In this document: in pieces, positions 22,801-35,650 of the stretch
How positions within the stretch are numbered: position 1 is the stretch's first letter
Layout of the letters: each line of letters opens with the position of its first letter
Assembly (NCBI GenBank): GCA_034687125.1
Contig: JAQGBZ010000139.1
Location: 1-64,000, forward strand
Direction of reading: 5' to 3'
DNA: 64,000 nt
Source of the DNA: Neelides folsomi
Lineage: Eukaryota; Arthropoda; Collembola; Neelipleona; Neelidae
Notes under the pieces: model-generated
Seen by the model: only the letters and a program-made list of their open reading frames with translations
Told to the model about the DNA's origin: nothing
Database searches by the model: none
Translations under genes and position numbers: made by a program

Positions 22801-25800
22801 TGTTAGTGATAGCTTAATTTAATTACATCTATCAGTACCAAGTTAAAATCTTATTAAGTATTTATAGTTAGCAAATATGTTTTAATCATTTAATTATCGT
22901 AATACCTAAACTTATTACATTACACATTATGTTATATCCAAAATTGTTAAAGCACAAAGAAGCGTCAAGACTTGTGAAATTTAGTTAAGAGTTAAGGAAG
23001 TTAATAGAAAGAATTCCTCACCAGCAACGTTAGGGTTAACAGGAGTAAGAGAAGCGTAAGATCGGACATTGTTCCCTTCCCCACCTTCAACACACATTTA
23101 AAGTTACATTCCCATTTTGTTGGTTAATCAAGCAAAATTCCAATTAAAAACCCAATGACCAAATTACATGGATAAACATTTAATTAGCAATGGTAAATAA
23201 AGCAATAAATTGTTTGTCCTTTATACCAGAAATCGCAACGTAGTGAGATGGGGAATTATCAGGGATGTTATTGGGCGGATTCGGAGGTTCCGTTGGACTT
23301 TGTGGACTCCGGGGCGTCGAACCACCACCGCTTAACCCCTGAACCAATGTCCATTACTTATTTCTAAAGTTCCAATCCTCAATTTAAGTTAATCTTACCT
23401 GAGTGGACAATTGTGAAGTATCAGAAGGCGTTCCATTATGCCCAGAATGGTCATGTTCAACCTGAAATTAAACATTGATAAATTAAGTCACATTTGATTT
23501 GAGACTCTTTGAAACTTGGGTTCACAGAACAAGAATTCATTCAAGATTCAATTTTTGTAAAAGTAAGTTTCGCAAAAACTTTCCAAAACATTAAAGTTCC
23601 TAAACATTGAAGTTCCAATGAAGTTACTTTCGTTGACTTTCCTCACTAACTTTTACCTATCTCTAATGGTTGTAAGGAAACTTTTGAGGTCTTATTAATC
23701 CTTTAAAGATGTTTTTAGTTATCCTCTCCTCTGACAAGCGGCTTATTTATTAATTCAAACCTCGGTAAATTCCCAACAACGCTTTTTCTGGTTGTTGGGA
23801 AAAGGAAGATCCATATTGAACTATAAGGTGAAAAATTCGTAAATAAATATAAGCTCTTTAGTAAGGGTCATAGATTTACATATATCACAAAAGAAACATG
23901 AAAAGTATCAAATAACATTATTTACATTTTCCTCAATTGTAAATGAGATTTACACATGAAAAATCGAATTGGGAAATCCTCCCTCAATGCGAGAAAAGAC
24001 CTCTTGAAGGAAAAGACGCAGGAATGAAAGGGGAATAAACAAATTAAATTCTCTTCAATCCCCAAATCCCAATGTCCATTCAACAACGAGTTTGTGATTT
24101 CCCCTCTCAAAGGAAAAAGAAGGGGAAGAACATGAAAAGAAGATTCTACATATAACATATTATTTATTTATTCTTTATTATGCTCTCTCACAATTCTCTT
24201 CTTCAGAATCCGCCGCCCAATTTGTATTTGCTCAACTTAAAGAAATCCACACGGAAAATTGAAACTCTCCTTCTTGACCATTCATTTTTTTCAACTACTT
24301 ACAATAATTTAATATCCACCTTTTTCAATTCATGTATGAAAGAATTCAGGCGACCGTTCTGCAAATAATGATATGGATAAAAATACTTCTCCCTTTCTTC
24401 AATTCTCTTATACCTATCTGATATCTGTATCTCTTTCTAATTGTTAATTATATGATAAACATACCGTTCCATACCAATATCCCGCCCAGTTAAATATTAA
24501 AATCGTGTTTAAATCTTCCTGAGTGAACACTTTCAATGCATGACCACTCAATGCACGGACGCATTAATAATTCAGATAGAACTTTACCCAACGTCTAATA
24601 CTGTTGAAGAAACTAATATATGTATGTAAATAAGTTACATCAGTCCTGAGATGCGATTCAAGACTTTTTTCCAAATTGTGGGCATATCGTATTTTAGAAA
24701 GGAAATCAACACATAATAATTTCCCAATAAAAAATGAACAGAAATTATTAGAGATTATATTCGAAAGAAAAAGACTTGACACAATTGATAAAACGATAAG
24801 TAGGGTGTATTAAATGTTATATCTTGAAAACGCCAATAATTTTTTTTTGAATTCGAATCAAAAGACTTTTACTTTTGTATTAATTCACAAGGTTGAAATT
24901 TTATAAAGAATTACTTAATGAATATACCTCTTGATGGTGTTGATGATTCCACCAAAATGCTGAAGAATGCGAATGGCATCCAATAACACGATCCATCCTT
25001 GTTGAATTTATTAATTCAACATGAACTTTAAACTCCCAAGTACAAAAACATTTTGCTCTACACGTTACACGTAGAGCATAAATTAAAATCTACAAAGAAA
25101 TGTTTAGGAAAGCACATTGGGGCTTTCACAACTGATTGTTATTCCACTATTGAGTCTTTTTCGATTTTAATAATTGTCGTCTGAAGAAAATGAATTTTTA
25201 TTGTGACTTTATAAAAGTCTGCGACTTAAAATGAAATATTTAAAATAATAATACTCGAGAAAAGGGAATTTCTGGGGAAAAAGAAATGGGAAAATAAAAA
25301 AGTGAATAAACAAATATTACGCAACAGGTAAAAAAACTTCAAAGTTTACTTATTGTAGCAAAAAATCAACAACTTTGCAAAGCGCTTTATACAAATCAAA
25401 ATCAAACTCAAATATGTACAATACCTTAAAATATGAAAGTTCTAGTATAAATCTCTCAGTCAGTATATTAGAATTTTATGTATAACTAACATCCAAACAA
25501 ATATTAACGTACAAACTAGCGAATGAAGTATAGCTGACATTTTGTAAAATTTTGACAAATCAAATGGAATTTATAATTTCAAATATATTTTGTGATAACT
25601 GAAATTTTTCAAAACTTGTTCAAGAAATTCGATCCGACTTATACAAAGTCTTTATATAAAATAAGCAATTTTGTTGCGTGTCTACGTAGTTCACTAAATA
25701 TTTACACGATCAAACTTTGCAAAAGTTACATCTTCCACAACTTTACAAAACATTTAGAATTCATATAAGAAAAGCACTTATGTAGACATTCGAATGTCTA

Positions 25801-28035
25801 GCTTAAATAGTTAGTCCGATTAAATATTTGACTAATATTTAATTAAAACGGATGATAAATGTTAAAATTACTAAATTAAAATTAATCTCATTAAAATAAT
25901 TGCACACCTACTAATTATTAGATTATGTAGGTACAGATAGAGACTTTAAAATAAATTGTTTAATTTTTAGAAAACTTGTCCTATGTAAAAGTGTTACAAA
26001 AAGGAAATAAGAACAGAATGTATAAAGGTCCATATATTGATCACACTAATGCAATCATTTAATAAAAATGGGAGGGGAGAACGAGAAATGAGGAATTTCA
26101 TGGGCGAGGAGATAAAGTGGAAATTTCTACTTCAATTATCAACCTAATTACAATTAGCAAAATTAAGAAACTTCTCAAACGCGAAGATGAGATTTTTATA
26201 TGGATGAAACTAAAAGAAATGATCAAAAGTTTCTTTAGCAGTAGAAGCAAACCGGGAAAGGAAGCTCCTTCAACTCATCCGAAAGTTTTACTGGAAATCC
26301 CCCATGGACGCTTCAAAGCAGTAGGCAAAGTAAAATATACGAACTCAATTAAAATCCAGGTTCTTCAGATGACAACGCGCCAGCTCAATACTCACCAATT
26401 ATTAATCCATTTACTATCTGAATATCTCGCTATAATTCACGCTAATATTTCACACTACAACTTTCACTTAAAATTGACCCTGAATTTAAATGTGTCCTTA
26501 TAAAACTTTTGGTTTAATATATTTAAAAAGCTATTCTAACATTAGTTCAATCAATTGAAAACCGTTAAAATTGTATGTAATAAATTGATGATAAATGATA
26601 TAAAGTAATTTTATATTTTTATAAAATATATAAACAGGGAAAGTAAGAGTGTTTAGGGGTAAAGATTCTATAGGACGTGTAACTGAGAGAGGGTGGCTTA
26701 GAGGGGCTCCTACAAGTGTGTGAGGTTCAACGGAGAGAATCTACCTGGAGTAAAAAGTCCCTGGAGGTAGGTGAGTCGGTCCCGGGATTGAGAAGATTCC
26801 CCCTACCCGGGTCCATCAATAGAGGATTGAGATCACAATACAAAACTCCGGATTCACCCTACACAAAACTCCCCTTCTCGCCCAATATGGACCAATTAGG
26901 AATCAAATATCATCCCTCGCTCATTCTATCATTCATGAGACCCATCACCATTAATTCACTCCATCTCACTATGCCTACCCCTATACGCAAATATGGTATG
27001 TACTTTAATATTGTACTTAGAATGTGAGAGACTGAGAGATTTATGTATTTATCATAGTTATTATGTATTGAACATTAATGTTAAACACAATTAATTCATG
27101 CTTAATCTTTCTCATTCATCAATATTCTATGTAGGTATACAATACCTATAATGTTAGTACAATACAGGTATGTATTGGCAATTGGCACATAATGTATCAA
27201 TTATGCCTATATATTTATAAGTAGGTACAACGCCTCATGTCAATCTCAGACCTCTTGTAACATTTTAACAATCGGAATATTAAGAGTGAGGTATTAAGAG
27301 AATTAATTAAATTGGAAGGAATTGTGTTCAAATCTTCAAATGGATTGTGAATAGAGTCAATTAAATTGCGAGCCAAGAAATCAATATAATAAAATGATTT
27401 AACGAGTTAATTACCCCTTTCAAATTTCCTAAATTCCAATTACTCCTTACGCCTTCAATTCCTTTGTTTCCCTCCCCTTCCTTTGAAGATGTTTGCACAT
27501 ACAAGTAAACTTTCACCACACTCATTTAGGAAGAGGATAACCAAAACCAAAATAAACGGATTGTCAAACTTTCTCCTTTTATATTCCCCATCCTTCATCT
27601 CGCTCCCTCACTTCCAAAACAACTTCCTTTGTTGCGGACAGAATTGAGATGAATAGGAAATCATTCAAATGATCAAAATAACGTCAACCATAAGGTAACC
27701 ATGACGCATGAACTACAATACTAAAAATCATAACAGACATTGATGTCATAATGGGGAATTATGCCATGAGTAAACCCTTATAACAAACGAATAACAATAT
27801 GTAACTGTAATGCTTAAGTAGTAATACATAATGTAGAAATATGATGAATGAGATGAAGTTATAAATGTTTAAACGGATTTACCTCATCAATGTCCTCTGT
27901 TGTCGAAATTCGGGCTGGAAGCGTTACGGAGACATTCGGGACGGCAGTGACAACGGCCAGTGAAGAAGACCTCGTGGTTCTCTTCGTCTTCACTTCCTCT
28001 TCCTCTCCGTTATTGTTCCGGAGTAAGTCGGACAT
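19863..28035 (-). CDS. Rfx: RFX transcription factor (RFX1/2/3 type, DAF-19/Rfx)
   Basis: Fifteen coding exons on the - strand join to 769 aa: 28035-27883, 23461-23399, 23338-23227, 23084-23022, 22715-22601, 22521-22422, 22330-22199, 22108-21725, 21644-21516, 21394-21252, 21113-20992, 20905-20652, 20575-20373, 20285-20132, 20045-19863. The winged-helix DNA-binding domain is at about 247-323 ([54 protein letters not shown]). B, C and dimerisation regions follow ([66 protein letters not shown]). RFX1/2/3-type factors bind X-boxes and drive ciliary genes. The N-terminal half is Gln/Thr/Ala/Gly-rich with [13 protein letters not shown]. The start ATG at 28035 ([14 protein letters not shown]) lies inside an exon whose 5' edge is an acceptor, so a non-coding exon is expected upstream. 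Intron 1 is 4.4 kb. The 28035-27883 exon is assigned by phase and position, with less certainty than the rest. Confidence 0.93.
23462..27882 (-). other. RFX intron 1 (4.4 kb)
   Basis: Mostly AT-rich. Contains the candidate alternative RFX exon at 26745-26858 and an unassigned open stretch on the + strand at about 26230-26330 ([20 protein letters not shown]), which has no believable splice partner. A compact 8-bp-stem palindrome is near 25056-25080. Confidence 0.6.
26745..26858 (-). other. Candidate alternative or cassette RFX exon
   Basis: On the - strand this stretch runs from an acceptor-like TAG to a consensus donor (CTCCAG then GTAGAT) and is exactly 38 codons, phase 0 at both ends. It would therefore fit without a frameshift between RFX coding exons 1 and 2. 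It also contains an in-frame ATG at 26816 that could start a shorter N-terminus ([20 protein letters not shown]) joined to exon 2. Its base composition is much richer in GC than the surrounding intron. This is inference; homology of the segment is unknown. Confidence 0.4.
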
Positions 28036-28145
28036 TCCTCCGCGTCCTCCCCGACGATGGTGGTGAGAAGGGAGGCGAATGCGTTTGACGGTTAGGCCTG
28101 TCGAGTCAGTCAAAGTATACGTGTCAACAACACCCTTCAGAAGGC

Positions 28146-31100
28146 CTATAATAAAAAGGAAATCACATCGATAAGAAAGACATTTCCCCATAACCTTTAT
28201 TTATCATTTAATTGACAACGGGAGAATGGGGAAAAACACATAACTCAAGATAGGCATGTAAGAAATAATAAAAAAAAAGAAAATCTGGAGAGTGGAATTG
28301 AGTTGAATCCCAGAAAGATTTGGACACTCTGCCACTTAAGAGGAGGAATTCAAGTGGACGGAGGATTCCATGGAAATCCGATCCGGGAATCCTCCCCTAC
28401 TCGAACAACCCTCGTCCTCCATGTCGCCCAATACACTTACTCAATGTCTTATCCAAAATATGATCACGAAATGTAAAAAGTACTCAAATCTTATATTGAT
28501 TTTCATTGTCTATAACATTAGATATTGGGCTTTTATGCTTATTCGATAAAATGTCTTGGACTCGCATGGGAGAAAGCTTTTAATATCTTCCATAATACAA
28601 AATACATAAAATGCATTTTTCTGTATTATTTACCATACATACCTAAATACCTACATATTACTGTACCGGTGGTAGTACTTAATACAGAAAATATAAATGT
28701 GCAATCTACTCAATAAAAAGTATATACCTACTACGTTTACTGGTTTAATTTAAAGAAATCTATTACATAGAGTAATTAAACGAGCAAGAAAAAGTGAGTT
28801 GAATTGATCAAACATAAAAGTTATAAAGTTGTAGGAATCAAAACATGCGTCTCCAGTCTCCTCCAATCCAATACTTTCCTTTTTGCCAATTTCCAATTAT
28901 AGGAGATTCACTACCAGAAAGAACCAAGTTCATAATGACTAATGACTCTCACCGAGAAAGGGAAATGAAAAAAACCTTGAGATTTAGCTTTTCTCATTTA
29001 CAAAAATGAATCTCCTTTTGAAGAAGACACACAAAATTTATTACGTAAAAGTGTATGAGATGTAAAGGGGGAACCTCAAGTGTATAAAAAGTAAACCTTT
29101 TCAAATGAAAATCAAAGTTGTTCAAAAACGAGTTGATGAAAAATGTTTCCTCTTTTTTGAATATACTATATACTTTTACAATCCCCCCTTAAAAGAATGA
29201 TACTACAATTACACGTATGTTATAGGTACATAGATAATACATATTATGATATTTATTATAATTTTGATGATTCTAACTATTCTATACCTTTCTCTTTGAC
29301 TCTCATGTGTATTTTGTATGCTCACTATGTATAACTCACAAGAAACACTAACTGATTGAATGCTGAGAGAGAAACTCAAAAAGAACAAGAATGTAAATAA
29401 ATATGAATTTCCCCCTTTTAAACTGAAGAAATGAAAGAGAACTTTTCCTCTAATATGGTGAGAGTGGAAAGACTGTGAATGTTTTCTCGATTCCTCTTCA
29501 GCTTCCGGATGGGGGAGTCGGAAGTTTGAACTCCGCTGGTCCCTTATAAATACATATTATCATGAAGTTTTTCCTTCATTTCTCCTGTGAAACATAAAGG
29601 AAATCCAATCGTTGTTTTTCCCCCACCCTCCTCCACTTTCAAGTTTCACCTGTCCTTTAATTATCCACCTCTCAAAAAACTCACCCTCGTGCACCCCTAT
29701 CAAATCCCCACTTCCCCATTTTTTACTTTTTTTCACTCACTTTATAACGGACACACTTCCAATATCCCATTTTTTATATTCAAATATACCTTTTGCTTCA
29801 TTTTCATTGTCTCTTGATTATTATTGACTTGCCTATTAGTTATGCACCTTCCATTATGCTGCACAATTTCTATTTGCTAAATCTATTAACTATCAATGTA
29901 TGAACTCAATGTATATTACAAAAATTAGATCGAAATTACCGTAATTACCCTATCAGTGTATCATAGAAGGTAAATAATTACAAATGTACATAAATACCTA
30001 CTAGCGTTTAATATTTTGGATTCGCTTTAAGAAATAAATAGACTTCAATACATTTGTTAGATTTAGATGTACCTAATTACAATTACAATTGGGATTAACT
30101 TTTTTTCCAAGATTAATTTTATAATGTTGTTCATCAATCCTTAATTTTCGAGAACTTTGTCTATACTCTCAGAGTAAATCATAAGTGATATCGATATCTT
30201 TCTCCTACTTTTTTTTCCTGCAGTTAATGAAGGAAAAAGAAAGCAGTCGTACGTGACTCGTTATCATCTCTTTCCTCCAATGAAGCAGAGAATGAGGGGT
30301 AGTGGAAATGAGGGAATAAGGTTTCATCGAATCTCACATCCTGTCTCTGTAACTGCGTATTCCTCTTGTCCCCTGTCCAGTACACGATAATTCCTCGATT
30401 CAATAGAACGAGATGGGCAATACTATCTCTTCTATCTCTATTCAATACATCCAGAGCGATACATACAAACGTATGATGATGATGATGAGGGTGATACTTT
30501 AAGTACACCTTTGTCCCTCGTCCATTTTTGTACCATAGAAAATGAAGGGATTACCAATTCATACTTTAATTCACATCGATCCCTCAGTTCACATTATTAA
30601 AGGTCCGTCAAACGTGGTTGACTTCCTCTCCATCTCCCCCGATATTACCACGGGTGTTTAGAGATATACAATGGAGTTACAATGGGATGACAAATGATGA
30701 CAATTACATAGACGTGAATATGAAACGGAGTCTACGAACGCCCAAATAAAAATACAAAATGATTTCTCGGCACACTTCCTCTCCATTCTTCTCAAAATGG
30801 AAGGAAATCCACATCTCCGACTAGCCCAACCTGGCCCATTGTTCACCCTACAAAGAGAAATTTATTTGAAAGAAGACGTGTTATCCGATCGAGCCAAAGA
30901 AATAGAGAAAGATGGAGAAAGGAGTGTATTACATTCGGGGTTTCTCATTCTATTTACAAGATGTCAAATGTCAAAGAACGAGCAATGTGGAATAAATGGA
31001 GTTAAGTGGAAATTGACTGATTCCATGTGAGGAGATCTTGGGGGAAAATAGTTTTGAGTCGTAAATAGGAAAGCAAATAAAATATAAAAGTTGAACAAGG

Positions 31101-32830
31101 GCCGAGTATGTGAGATCAATAGGAGTGGATCGATTGAGTTCGCGTCCCTTTGAAGCACAGGTGGCTGACAATTAAGGGGATTCGAGAGAGAAATACCTTC
31201 TACGGCTTCCCGACATTCATCCCCTCATCTCCCTCCGTGTCGAAATAAAAGAACCGAGGATCATTTTAATCTCTCCGTACCCACGACAAGCTCCATTATG
31301 ATCATGGTAGACTGCTGTCAGAGCCAGTCACGGGCTACGGCCACCAATTGTCATTATTACAAAAATTCAATGATCAAAATTAAAACAGGAGTACAATAGT
31401 ACCATAGAGTATTACTATCTACTTTATGGATATACTGCAGATACATAACGGATAAGAAATCGTTACAGAATTTATATTATATGAATAACTATAAAATACT
31501 AAATCATACACACCTCAAAAGAAATAAACTCAAATTAACGACACGTTTATGTTATGTAATTTGAGTTGAGAGTTAAAAACAGTTTAGTTTAATATTATAC
31601 GATAAAATCTTATTTTTCGATTAATTCACCAATAAACGCGTAAACAAGGCCAATCAGGTAATAATAATGAAATTAAAATAAATGCAAATTAAAAAATTAG
31701 CAAACCTTGTAGATTTTCCATCGAAATCCTCGAGCGAAGTTTTAGAGGTTAAATGTAGAGCTACGGGGAGTGAAAAAGCAATAATTAGCCAAGAGGTCAC
31801 AGCGAAAAGTAAATGGAACTGAAAATACTTTATAGAAAATAGTTCTACTTTATATAACAGTACCAATAAGAATATGAATAGTTTGAAAATGATATAGAAA
31901 AAAGTTAATAAGCTACTTTATCTTTATGTAACAAATCGATATTTCGAATCAATTTGACTCGAAGCTTATAAAGAATAAAAATGAACTTATTTAATGTACA
32001 ACTTGATGTATTAAATGATATTTGATATTTATTTCTAGTTCAAAAGTAGAAAATGATAAATATTTAATATACACAATAAAAATAAATTGATAAAATGAAC
32101 TGTGAAAGTTGCAAACAAAAACAATTACTATAATATATATTAACCAACACGTAATTTTCTAATAATTATAAATAAATAAATACAGTATAATACTCTGTGC
32201 TCATAATGGTAGTTAGTATATTTAGTTTAGCTAAATTAACCAATAAAAGGGCACGGGTCTAATATAAATCAATAAATTAAAAATAAAACATTATTTTAAT
32301 TATTTTATAAATGTCTATTAAATAAATAACGAAAGACTACTTAAGGAAGTGATGAATTTATGTCACCCTATTTACTAAAGATAAAACAAAAATTAATTGA
32401 AATTTACAAAACAAATAAATATATGAACACAATAATTAAATACTAAATACTTTTTCATACAATAATCAGATTATTTATCAAGCTGTAAAAATTTAACTCT
32501 ATTCAAATACATTTTCAATATAGGCTAAAGTATTTTATAAAAAAATATACTCGATATTTTCCAATGTTGATTAAATTATGTCAAAATAAGAATTTTAAAA
32601 ATTGTCAATATCTTTGTATTGAACGTAATGAATTCGGAAATTAAAATTTAATAAAAGTGCATCGTCTTGAAGTTAAATTAAAAACGAACCTTTTGCAAAT
32701 GAGCTACGAGCGGAATTAAAATCTAGCAGTTGTTGAACTTTGCAGTTTACTCAATTTAAATTTAAATTGGATAAATGTCAAGGAGACGAATGGGGAGAAA
32801 GTGAGAGAAAATGAATGATGGTTGAATCAC
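28146..32830 (-). other. Probable 5' intron of RFX, unassigned open stretches inside
   Basis: The acceptor at 28145 (polypyrimidine tract then ATTATAG) implies an upstream exon, for which the best candidate ends at 32831. The interval is AT-rich except for a higher-GC island at 30.2-31.3 kb, entered separately. No other gene recognised. Confidence 0.45.
30240..31060. other. GC-richer island with open frames on both strands, unrecognised
   Basis: Two stretches look protein-like. On the - strand, 30508-30224 is open for 94 codons and includes LDVLNRDRRDSIAHLVLLNR and VYWTGDKRNTQLQRQDVR. On the + strand, 30797-31027 starts with ATG and reads PGPLFTLQREIYLKEDV then GERSVLHSGFLILFTR, ending at a good donor (TTCCAT then GTGAGG). 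I cannot place either in a family or join either to further exons. They may be exons of an unrecognised gene nested in the RFX intron, remnants of a decayed gene, or chance. Confidence 0.3.
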
Positions 32831-33110
32831 CTTTTGTATTGCGAAGGCTTCTTTCTCCCTTTATTTTCCTTGACGACGGTCGCTGGGGAAGTTAGGTTCC
32901 CCTCCTCGACGACGATTCTTGAGCTGCGTCAACTCCGGCGGAAACCCCGAAATTTCCGAGTGGGGGTCAAGAGACGTCGGCGGAGAGGACAATTGGGGGG
33001 AAGGGCCCTCGCCAAAGGGATCCCCACACGGCACACACGGCTCCTACAAGGACCCGTAAACAACTGACCGACCCACGACTGCGCTCTCCTATCAACACAC
33101 AACATACAAT
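32831..33110 (-). other. Rfx: Candidate non-coding first exon and promoter region of RFX
   Basis: On the - strand a GC-rich block ends at a consensus donor (AATACAAAAG then GTGATT). Spliced to the acceptor at 28145 it gives an open frame without ATG that reaches the start at 28035, as a 5' UTR exon would. The block is sharply bounded by AT-rich DNA. The right-hand limit is a guess. Confidence 0.4.
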
Positions 33111-33548
33111 ATCATTCTCACATCTCACTACTTTTCTCAACACTTTCACACGTTATGATTTAATTTCATATTTATAAATGATTGATGTTCCATGTTGATT
33201 ATAAAGGATTAGTGTTAAATAATCAGTTGACTATTTATTAGATTGTATAGCCACATTTTACATTTAGTATCATTGATCAAGAACAAAACGCATTTTTAAG
33301 AATGATCGGCAGCCAATTAATTAGAGATGTCATATGAATTGATGGCATCAAAAATTAAACGATATGAATTTTTTGATAAGTGTTTTGTTTATTGAATTTG
33401 ACTAATCTTTACTTTTAAGGTTAATATAAGATTATTATACATTTAATGTAATGTATTCACTTTCAAATAACAATCAGAAAATTAAAATATGTGCCATACT
33501 AAAACAGTAGGAATTTTCTAATAATTAGATCTCACATGTAAATATTTT

Positions 33549-34970
33549 TTAATCTGTGCCGAATTTATGAAATAGTTTCTTCGCAAATTCATAAGTTCCA
33601 AAAAATATTGAACCACCGAGTGAGATCCAAATTGTTCTAGGTATGATTCCTGCATAAAGTCTATAAATGAAAAGTTATAAAAAAATTGATTAGAATATTT
33701 TTACGAAAGAGTTTAATAAACGTGATATCTGATCTACTTAATATTTACTTTTACCCTTTAACACCTCCTTCTTTGTAGACAATTTTGAGCACATGTGTAA
33801 TGTTTCCTTTTGCTTCAATCGACGATTTCTTGGCTAACATAATCCTCGTTTTTGCTACATCAAGTGGAGTAGTAATTGCTGCAGATAAGCCACCTTAAAA
33901 GTCGTTAAAGACACAATATTTATATGTGTATTTATTCAAAATTGAATTTGTGGTGTTATTATTCGGGTATTTTTATTCACCTGCAAAAGCACCACAGTAA
34001 GCGGATTCTAATGGATTCACTTCTCGCTTCAAGTATAATCTCGCAAGATACTTTGCGTACTCCCATAAAGGTAATTGGATGGCAGAAAATGGAATTTCCC
34101 TCATAATTGTACTAAAATAACCCCTATAAAATCCCTGAAATTAAAAATTCACATGAAAGGTATGTTATGTTATATGGTATATCACAACCCGGGTATTGAA
34201 TTATAGTGGTATATTGAACTTACGAAAAAACCTTCTGTTTTCCAAACACAAGTAAAAATTTCTTTAGTTGTATAGTTTAGTGCTTGCCGTCGTTGTTTAA
34301 CAATTTCAACTGGAACACGAATGGTGCAAGCAGTCTGAAATTTAAACAATAAAATATGTATACCTGTCCATATTTTTAAAATTTTTCATCTGTTATAAAA
34401 GTACCAAAAATAATTTTTAAACTTACGATTTCTCCTAATATTGCTGCACCCATATGAATTCCAGGATGATCTTTCAGTCTTAATTGTCCCTCTAAAAATT
34501 TCTTGGTATTTTCATATGTGGCAAAGAAAAGAGCAGCTAAAATAATGAAAACAGTAATGAAATACTCAATATTGACATTTCATAAAATGTTGTGATTGTT
34601 CTGTTTTTAACAAACCATTTGGAGCTGACCCCAAGAAAGCTGGTCCGATTCCTCTATAGATTCCAGAAAATCCCCCACTTTTTAAGAACCCATTCTGGCT
34701 CTGAAGACGAGTCTTTATTGTGTCAAGTGGATAGAGAATCATGTCAGCAGCGGTTCCTGCTGCTCCTCCAGCCTACACAATTGAGATTATTAATTGAAAT
34801 TCAATATTAAATAGTTTTACTCACTATAATACTACGTTTTGACAAATTAAATTCCATTATTTTGTTAAAAAGTGAATATTCCACTTGAGATTGAATGATT
34901 TGATTGAGTTTGTAACTTTGTAACTTACGACTAGTTCATTGGTGAATTTTAGTTCCAAATCTTCATCCAT
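33549..34970 (-). CDS. SLC25A26: Mitochondrial S-adenosylmethionine carrier (SLC25A26)
   Basis: Seven exons (34970-34929, 34772-34616, 34536-34427, 34334-34224, 34134-33981, 33893-33755, 33660-33549) give 274 aa, equal to the human protein. It is a six-helix inner-membrane carrier that exchanges cytosolic SAM for S-adenosylhomocysteine. The three repeat signatures are present: PLDTIKTR (repeat 1), [10 protein letters not shown] (repeat 2) and PLDVAKTR (repeat 3). The RVPxEVVKQR form of the second signature is typical of this subfamily, as are [40 protein letters not shown] and CGAFAGG. Every junction keeps frame. It is head-to-head with TIMMDC1, with 680 bp between the start codons. Confidence 0.96.
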
Positions 34971-35650
34971 TATCATTTTATGACACTACGAAATACGTAT
35001 CTTCATTTAATCAACAGTTATAAACATCTAAAACGATAATTGAGATCACATTTGGCAAGTCCTTGTAGTAGATATTAAAAATAATATCCGGCTGATCTTT
35101 CCTCAATAAAACTGTTAATAAGATATTGTAAACAAAGGAGGGCTAATTTTCTTATTTCTTGTTTACCTAAATCAATTTAATGACAATTGCAATTAGACGT
35201 TAAAAGAAAAGTTGAGAAAATGAAGAAATCAAGTACAAGTGAAAAGTCGAAATTGATCAAGAAAAAGAAACTCAAGAAAAGCATACCGGTAAAAGAATTT
35301 AAAGTGTGCACATGGTTCTTGATATAGCCGGGATCTTCATATTACAACACTCCTCAATATCTCAATAAGAAATACTCGATCAAATCTCAATTCAGTCCTT
35401 ATAAAAATTAAATCATACTTTTGGATAATGATTCTAATATTGAATTATACTTTTAATATATTTTGTATTCGTAAATAATTTAGTTCTTTTGACTATAATA
35501 CGCTTATCGATATCATTTAATTTAATCCGTTTGACTAGATTTTCAATTTAGACCAAATATCTAATTTTTGAATTTAATCCATCAAGTCAAGAAAGTTATA
35601 GGCTTAATATTTACTTATAAATTCTCATTAAAACATCACCGGTAATTTAA
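34971..35650. promoter_or_regulatory. Shared upstream region of SLC25A26 and TIMMDC1
   Basis: Two mitochondrial inner-membrane genes diverge from this 680-bp space, so shared promoter elements are likely but not proven. A short open exon at 35220-35288 (23 codons, Lys-rich, starting MKKSSTSEKSK) ends at a good GTAAAAG donor in phase 0. It may be an unassigned upstream exon or a leader of TIMMDC1. Confidence 0.4.

Noticed and set aside
26229-26500. Nested + strand gene in the RFX intron
   Set aside because: Joining the protein-like segment to the next one needs a 34-bp intron, shorter than any confirmed intron in the window.
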